A DNA stretch of 64,000 nucleotides, taken from positions 186,001 through 250,000 of the forward strand of contig JBMNRB010000001.1 of NCBI GenBank assembly GCA_050944435.1. The letters run 5' to 3'. Below the pieces are notes generated by a model. The model made no database searches. It was not told the origin of the DNA and worked only from the letters and a program-made list of their open reading frames with translations. A program made the translations under genes and the position numbers. The DNA is from Ruminococcus_G sp050944435 (GTDB lineage: Bacteria; Bacillota; Clostridia; Lachnospirales; Lachnospiraceae). Below are positions 60,230-64,000 of the stretch, in pieces (the first letter of the stretch is position 1; every line of letters starts with the position of its first letter).

Positions 60230-60344
60230 TCATTTCTTTGTGGTAATCTCAATATATAAGAAGATCAGCCAAAACGCAAGAACAGATAAACGTAAATAAA
60301 CTGCTGATGCGTTTTGTTCGAAAAAAAGATAATGTGAGGTAAAG

Positions 60345-61358
60345 ATGATGAAAGGGATTATCTTAAAAAAACCCGGAGAATTTGAACTGGCGGAACGTCC
60401 GGTTCCGGTAATTGAGAATTCCGATGAAATTCTGGTAAAAATTGAAGCAGCCAGCATCTGCGGCTCGGATCTGCACATTTTCAGCAATCCGCCGGGGATT
60501 AAGGCGGTTCCGGGGACGATTATCGGCCACGAATTCGTGGGGAGAGTGGTGAAAACAGGATCGGAGGTACACGGATTTAAAGAAGGGGACCGGCTGGTCT
60601 GTGATCCGAATATCTCCTGCGGTCACTGCAGTTACTGTAAAATGGGTCTGCCTAATATGTGCGTGAATATGAAAACCCTGGGTGTGGAGCTGGATGGGGG
60701 ATTTGCAGAGTACTGTGTGCTGCCGGAAAAAGCGGCGGTTAAAATTTCACAGGATCTTTCGGCGGACAGAGCTGTTTTTGCGGAGCCCCTGACTTGCGTG
60801 ATGAACGGAATGAATAAAATACGTTTAATGCCGGGAGAGACGGCGGCTGTATTAGGCGCCGGGCCAATAGGCCTGTATTTTGTTAAATTGCTGAGACAAA
60901 ACGGAGCGGGAAAAATTTTTGTATCGGAAACCTCTTCCTATCGGGCGGAATATGCTGCAAAATATGGAGCGGATATGGTGGTAAATCCGACGAAAGAAAA
61001 CTTTGAGGAAATGGTAAAAGCGCAGACGGAAGGTCTGGGAGCGGATGTGGTGATAGATGCGGTGGGAAGCTTGCTGGCCCAGGCGGTCCGGACAGTGCGG
61101 CGCGGCGGAAAAATACTGCTTTTCGGCTACAATGACAAAGCGGTCTCTCCGGTTGAGCAGGGGGTGATTACCCGTCATGATCTTACAGTTATGGGCAACT
61201 GGATCGGTCTTTTTACCCTGCCGGCGACGGTGAGACTGCTGGAAAGTGAAGCGGTGGATTTTGAAATTTCTCACAGAATTTCCCTGGAGGAATTCGGCAG
61301 CGGATTAAACGCCATGCGGAGGGGAACCGCGTTGAAAGTAGTGATTTATCCCAATTAA
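60345..61358 (+). CDS. Zinc-dependent alcohol/polyol dehydrogenase (medium-chain family)
   Basis: 337 residues; ATG at 60345 after GAGGTAAAG (the next codon is also ATG). Catalytic zinc residues are in SICGSDLH and GHEFVGRV, the structural zinc site has four cysteines in CGHCSYCKMGLPNMC, and the NAD fold is AVLGAGPIGLYFVKLL. Sequence style is that of sorbitol, threonine and galactitol dehydrogenases. Regulated by a divergent AraC protein related to those before the UroD-like and inositol-dehydrogenase-like genes, so it may belong to the same catabolic network. Substrate unknown. Confidence 0.9.
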   Translation: MMKGIILKKPGEFELAERPVPVIENSDEILVKIEAASICGSDLHIFSNPPGIKAVPGTIIGHEFVGRVVKTGSEVHGFKEGDRLVCDPNISCGHCSYCKMGLPNMCVNMKTLGVELDGGFAEYCVLPEKAAVKISQDLSADRAVFAEPLTCVMNGMNKIRLMPGETAAVLGAGPIGLYFVKLLRQNGAGKIFVSETSSYRAEYAAKYGADMVVNPTKENFEEMVKAQTEGLGADVVIDAVGSLLAQAVRTVRRGGKILLFGYNDKAVSPVEQGVITRHDLTVMGNWIGLFTLPATVRLLESEAVDFEISHRISLEEFGSGLNAMRRGTALKVVIYPN

Positions 61359-61482
61359 CGTGCCCTAGGAGGCTGTCGGAGCAATTGTCTGTCCCCAGGC
61401 TTTGCGATATATTTCTTGCTTAAAGGTTCTGGTTCCGGTATAATTTATAGTGGTTATTCAGGAAGGAGCGGATGAGCGGAAA

Positions 61483-62136
61483 ATGAAGATACCGGAGATT
61501 AAAATCTGCGGTCTGATGACAGAGCGGGATGTACGGCTGATTCATAAATATGAGATTGAATATGCGGGGATTGTTTTGTTCTGCAGCGAAAGTTCCAGAA
61601 ACAATTCGCCGGACCGGGCCTGGAGATTGGCGGCGCTGCTTGGACGGCGGGTGATGAAAACGGCGGTCTGCGTTTCGCCTACCTTGGATCAGGTGGAAAT
61701 GATAGAGCACATGGGATTTGATATTCTTCAGATTCACGGAGAAATTTCCGAAAAAGTGCTGGATCGGTGCCGTCTGCCAGTGTTCCGGGCATATAATGTA
61801 GGAGCGGAACCGCAGCCTCAGAAGATAGAAGAACACAAAAATATTGCCGGGTATGTGCTGGATGGGGCAGTGCCGGGAAAGGGAAAAACCTTCGACTGGA
61901 ATCTGGCCGGCAGCTTTGACAGAAGAGGAAAAAAACTGATTTTGGCAGGAGGGCTGACGGCGGATAATGTCAGCGAAGCGATTAACCGGGTTTCGCCGGA
62001 TATTGTGGATGTCAGTTCCTATGTGGAAAGAATGAATGCCCCGGGAAAAGACGAAGATAAAATCCGCAGATTTGTGGAGACGGTCAGAAAAGAAAAAAGA
62101 AAAAGAAAAAAGACCAATGGACTGGAAATATCATGA
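61483..62136 (+). CDS. trpF: Phosphoribosylanthranilate isomerase-like protein, TrpF family
   Basis: 217 residues from the ATG at 61483. It begins IKICGLMTERDVRLI, which holds the catalytic Cys of TrpF, and has FDILQIHGEIS with the expected Gln-x-His, and LAGGLTADNVSEAI near the end. The phosphate-binding motif usually read VDVSSGVE is VDVSSYVER, a Gly to Tyr change, and the first loop (SESSRNNSPDRAW) is also atypical. No other trp gene is near. It may be a true TrpF outside its operon or a relative with another substrate. Its TGA lies in the loop of its terminator. Confidence 0.75.
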   Translation: MKIPEIKICGLMTERDVRLIHKYEIEYAGIVLFCSESSRNNSPDRAWRLAALLGRRVMKTAVCVSPTLDQVEMIEHMGFDILQIHGEISEKVLDRCRLPVFRAYNVGAEPQPQKIEEHKNIAGYVLDGAVPGKGKTFDWNLAGSFDRRGKKLILAGGLTADNVSEAINRVSPDIVDVSSYVERMNAPGKDEDKIRRFVETVRKEKRKRKKTNGLEIS

Positions 62137-62156
62137 TTTGATATTTCCGGTTTTTT
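62122..62156 (+). terminator. Terminator overlapping the trpF stop codon
   Basis: GGAAATATCA (62124-62133) pairs with TGATATTTCC (62139-62148), extended by two outer pairs, then TTTTTT. The stop codon is the loop. Confidence 0.9.
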
Positions 62157-62198
62157 GTGGGGAAAATTTTCCGCAGCCGTCCAAAACCTGCAGGGGGA

Positions 62199-62241
62199 TT
62201 GACAACAAAAATGTAAACTGATAATATAAAGCGGTTAACAA
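62199..62241 (+). promoter_or_regulatory. bioY promoter with BirA operator
   Basis: TTGACA at 62199-62204 and TAATAT at 62222-62227 are 17 bases apart. ATGTAAAC (62211-62218) and GTTAACAA (62234-62241), separated by 15 bases, form the BirA operator (consensus TTGTTAAC-N15-GTTAACAA, six of eight bases in the left half and all in the right), overlying the -10 box. Confidence 0.8.
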
Positions 62242-62258
62242 TCAGAAGGAGAAAGAAA

Positions 62259-62810
62259 ATGAAAAAAAGGGGCATATCCATTGAAAATATGATAAAAATT
62301 GCTATGATGACGGCAGTTCTGGCAGTGATGTCGGTGATACAGATCCCCGCGCCCTCCGGCGTTCCCTTTACGCTTCAGACCTTTGGCGTAGCGCTGTGCG
62401 GATATATGCTGGGAGCGAAAAAGGGCGGTATGGCAGTGATGCTTTATCTGATTGCGGGGATGGCAGGGCTTCCGGTATTTTCCGGCATGAAGGGAGGATT
62501 TGGAGTTCTGGCCGGACCTACGGGAGGTTTTCTCGTGGGGTTTCCGGGGATGGTTATTTTAAGCGGAGCGGGCGCCGCTGCCGGAAAAGGAAGGATAAAA
62601 GCAGTTCTGGGTTTTTTGGGACTTTGCGTCTGCCACGGCTGCGGGACAGTATGGTTTTCTCTGATAATGAATCAGAGTCTGAAAGCAAGTTTTCTTCTGG
62701 TGAGCTTACCCTATCTTGCCAAAGATATTGTCTCTGTCGCGGGAGCGATTCTGGTTTCGGAAGCATTAAAAAAAAGACTGGCCAGGGCGGGACTTCCCCA
62801 GAAAATGTAG
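62259..62810 (+). CDS. bioY: Biotin transporter BioY
   Basis: 183 residues, ATG after AGAAGGAGAA. Six membrane segments with the BioY marks IQIPAPSGVPFTLQTFGVAL, LGAKKGGMAVMLYLIAGMAG and GPTGGFLVGF. It is the substrate-binding component of an ECF-type biotin importer or acts alone; energy-coupling genes are not in the window. The BirA operator in its promoter supports biotin as the substrate. Confidence 0.94.
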   Translation: MKKRGISIENMIKIAMMTAVLAVMSVIQIPAPSGVPFTLQTFGVALCGYMLGAKKGGMAVMLYLIAGMAGLPVFSGMKGGFGVLAGPTGGFLVGFPGMVILSGAGAAAGKGRIKAVLGFLGLCVCHGCGTVWFSLIMNQSLKASFLLVSLPYLAKDIVSVAGAILVSEALKKRLARAGLPQKM

Positions 62811-62889
62811 CAGTGTGCAGAATGAATAAACGAAAAGAAAGGAAATTTGTTTTTTTCAGGAAACATGCCGGATAATTTCCTTCATCAAA

Positions 62890-62918
62890 TGGACAGACCG
62901 TATATTTAGTGTTATAAT
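62890..62918 (+). promoter_or_regulatory. Promoter of the pyruvate:ferredoxin oxidoreductase gene
   Basis: TGGACA at 62890-62895 and TATAAT at 62913-62918, 17 bases apart. Confidence 0.7.
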
Positions 62919-62985
62919 GTCATTCAAAGGCAAGATTATGGGTATTTGCAGCCGATTCATATTAAGCAAGGAGGAAATATAAGAA

Positions 62986-64000
62986 ATGGCAAGAAAGATG
63001 AAAACCATGGATGGCAATCATGCTGCCGCACACGCATCTTATGCATATTCTGACGTAGCAGCGATTTATCCGATCACCCCGTCATCTGTAATGGCTGAAG
63101 CTACAGACGAATGGGCGACTCAGGGAAGAAAGAACATTTTCGGACAGGAAGTTCAGGTTACGGAAATGCAGTCAGAGGCGGGTGCAGCAGGTGCAGTTCA
63201 CGGATCTCTGGCAGCCGGCGCATTGACTACTACATATACAGCTTCTCAGGGATTGCTTTTGATGATTCCCAATCTTTATAAAATCGCAGGCGAACAGCTT
63301 CCGGGTGTGTTTAACGTATCCGCCCGTGCACTGGCAAGCCATGCACTGTCTATTTTCGGCGATCATTCAGACGTATACGCATGCCGTCAGACGGGCTGCG
63401 CTATGCTCTGTGAATCCAGCGTACAGGAAGTTATGGACCTGACTCCGGTGGCACACTGCGCTGCCATCAAAGGCAAAGTTCCATTTATTAATTTCTTTGA
63501 CGGATTCCGTACTTCTCATGAAATTCAGAAAATCGAAACATGGGATTATGAAGACTTGAAAGATATGGTAGATATGGATGCTGTTGATGCATTCCGTGCA
63601 AATGCACTGAATCCCAATCATCCATGTCAGAGAGGTTCAGCACAGAACCCGGATATTTTCTTCCAGGCAAGAGAAGCATGTAATCCCTACTACGATGCTC
63701 TTCCGGCAATTGTGCAGAGCTACATGGATAAAGTAAACGAAAAAATCGGTACGGATTATAAACTGTTCAATTACTATGGCGCAGCAGATGCGGAGCATGT
63801 GATTATTGCCATGGGTTCCGTATGTGATACCATTGAGGAGACTATTGATTATCTGCTGGCAGCAGGAAGAAAAGTCGGCGTTGTAAAAGTACGTCTTTAC
63901 AGACCTTTCAGCGCCCAGGCACTGATTGATGCAATTCCGGATTCTGTAAAACAGATCTCCGTACTGGACAGAACGAAAGAGCCGGGAGCCCTTGGAGAGC
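62986..64000 (+). CDS. nifJ: Pyruvate:ferredoxin (flavodoxin) oxidoreductase, N-terminal part
   Basis: ATG at 62986 after AAGGAGGAAAT; the frame stays open for 338 codons to the window edge, about the first third of an enzyme of nearly 1180 residues. It starts KTMDGNHAAAHASYAYSDVA with the pyrimidine-binding domain I (AIYPITPSS, TEMQSEAGAAGAVHGS, TASQGLLLMIPNLYK) and enters domain II at about residue 260 (HVIIAMGSVCDTIEETIDYL). The enzyme splits pyruvate with CoA to acetyl-CoA, CO2 and reduced ferredoxin, the central energy step of anaerobic Clostridia. Confidence 0.95.
   Translation, partial: MARKMKTMDGNHAAAHASYAYSDVAAIYPITPSSVMAEATDEWATQGRKNIFGQEVQVTEMQSEAGAAGAVHGSLAAGALTTTYTASQGLLLMIPNLYKIAGEQLPGVFNVSARALASHALSIFGDHSDVYACRQTGCAMLCESSVQEVMDLTPVAHCAAIKGKVPFINFFDGFRTSHEIQKIETWDYEDLKDMVDMDAVDAFRANALNPNHPCQRGSAQNPDIFFQAREACNPYYDALPAIVQSYMDKVNEKIGTDYKLFNYYGAADAEHVIIAMGSVCDTIEETIDYLLAAGRKVGVVKVRLYRPFSAQALIDAIPDSVKQISVLDRTKEPGALGE

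Noticed and set aside
62839..62882. Hairpin after bioY (AAGGAAATT with AATTTCCTT)
   Set aside because: The loop is 26 bases long and no T-run follows; too weak to call a terminator.

Overview
The window looks like chromosomal DNA of an anaerobic, low-to-mid GC Firmicute, most likely a gut Lachnospiraceae (Clostridia). The indications are AGGAGG-type ribosome binding sites throughout, several YesM/YesN-type and AraC-type sugar regulators, MsmX/UgpC-like sugar ABC transport, pyruvate:ferredoxin oxidoreductase, a BirA-controlled bioY, AzlCD, and a complete lack of respiratory genes. No rRNA, tRNA, CRISPR array, insertion sequence or phage gene was seen. Coding density is high and no stretch above about 300 bases is gene-free; the longest gaps (16570-16846, 20911-21202, 54607-54878, 34530-34753, 50399-50622) all carry promoters or regulatory sites.

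1-12 kb: the tail of a ribose-type ABC permease is followed by two near-identical sugar-binding lipoproteins flanking a LacI regulator, with a pair of candidate operators before the second. Next come a minus-strand transglutaminase-like protein; a sensing module of binding lipoprotein, YesM-type kinase and YesN-type regulator; two esterases (type B carboxylesterase lipoprotein and SGNH hydrolase); and a RelB/DinJ-PIN toxin-antitoxin pair.

12-38 kb: the accessory part. Four enzymes of the uroporphyrinogen-decarboxylase-like (UroD/MtaA) methyltransferase superfamily lie here, three of them beside an AraC regulator and the fourth (15307-16569) convergent with one. A MarR-MATE pair and a CobW-type GTPase lie among them. 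In the middle sits an operon controlled by a LacI regulator with two near-perfect operators: MalG-type permease, binding protein, MalF-type permease, metallo-beta-lactamase-fold protein, ATPase, two MgtC/SapB proteins and a PfkB kinase. An inositol-dehydrogenase-like gene plus TIM-barrel isomerase, and an SH3 lipoprotein-FabG-cupin operon, close the section. Three of the four related divergent AraC/enzyme intergenic regions share one bipartite promoter element at fixed spacing from the -10 box, and a fourth carries a looser version. This suggests a small co-evolved regulon.

38-64 kb: mostly housekeeping. A Na/Pi symporter is followed by PhoP-PhoR, with 11-bp-spaced repeats upstream. Then come a choline-binding-repeat polysaccharide deacetylase, RluF-like pseudouridine synthase, LigA, cardiolipin synthase, MetA and AzlCD. 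A yybP-ykoY manganese riboswitch precedes a P-type cation ATPase. After that: nicotinamidase-like hydrolase with an AraC regulator, an ABC-F protein, CcdA, a nucleotidyltransferase, an acyltransferase, an AraC/alcohol dehydrogenase pair, TrpF-like protein, BioY with a BirA operator, and the first third of nifJ running off the end.
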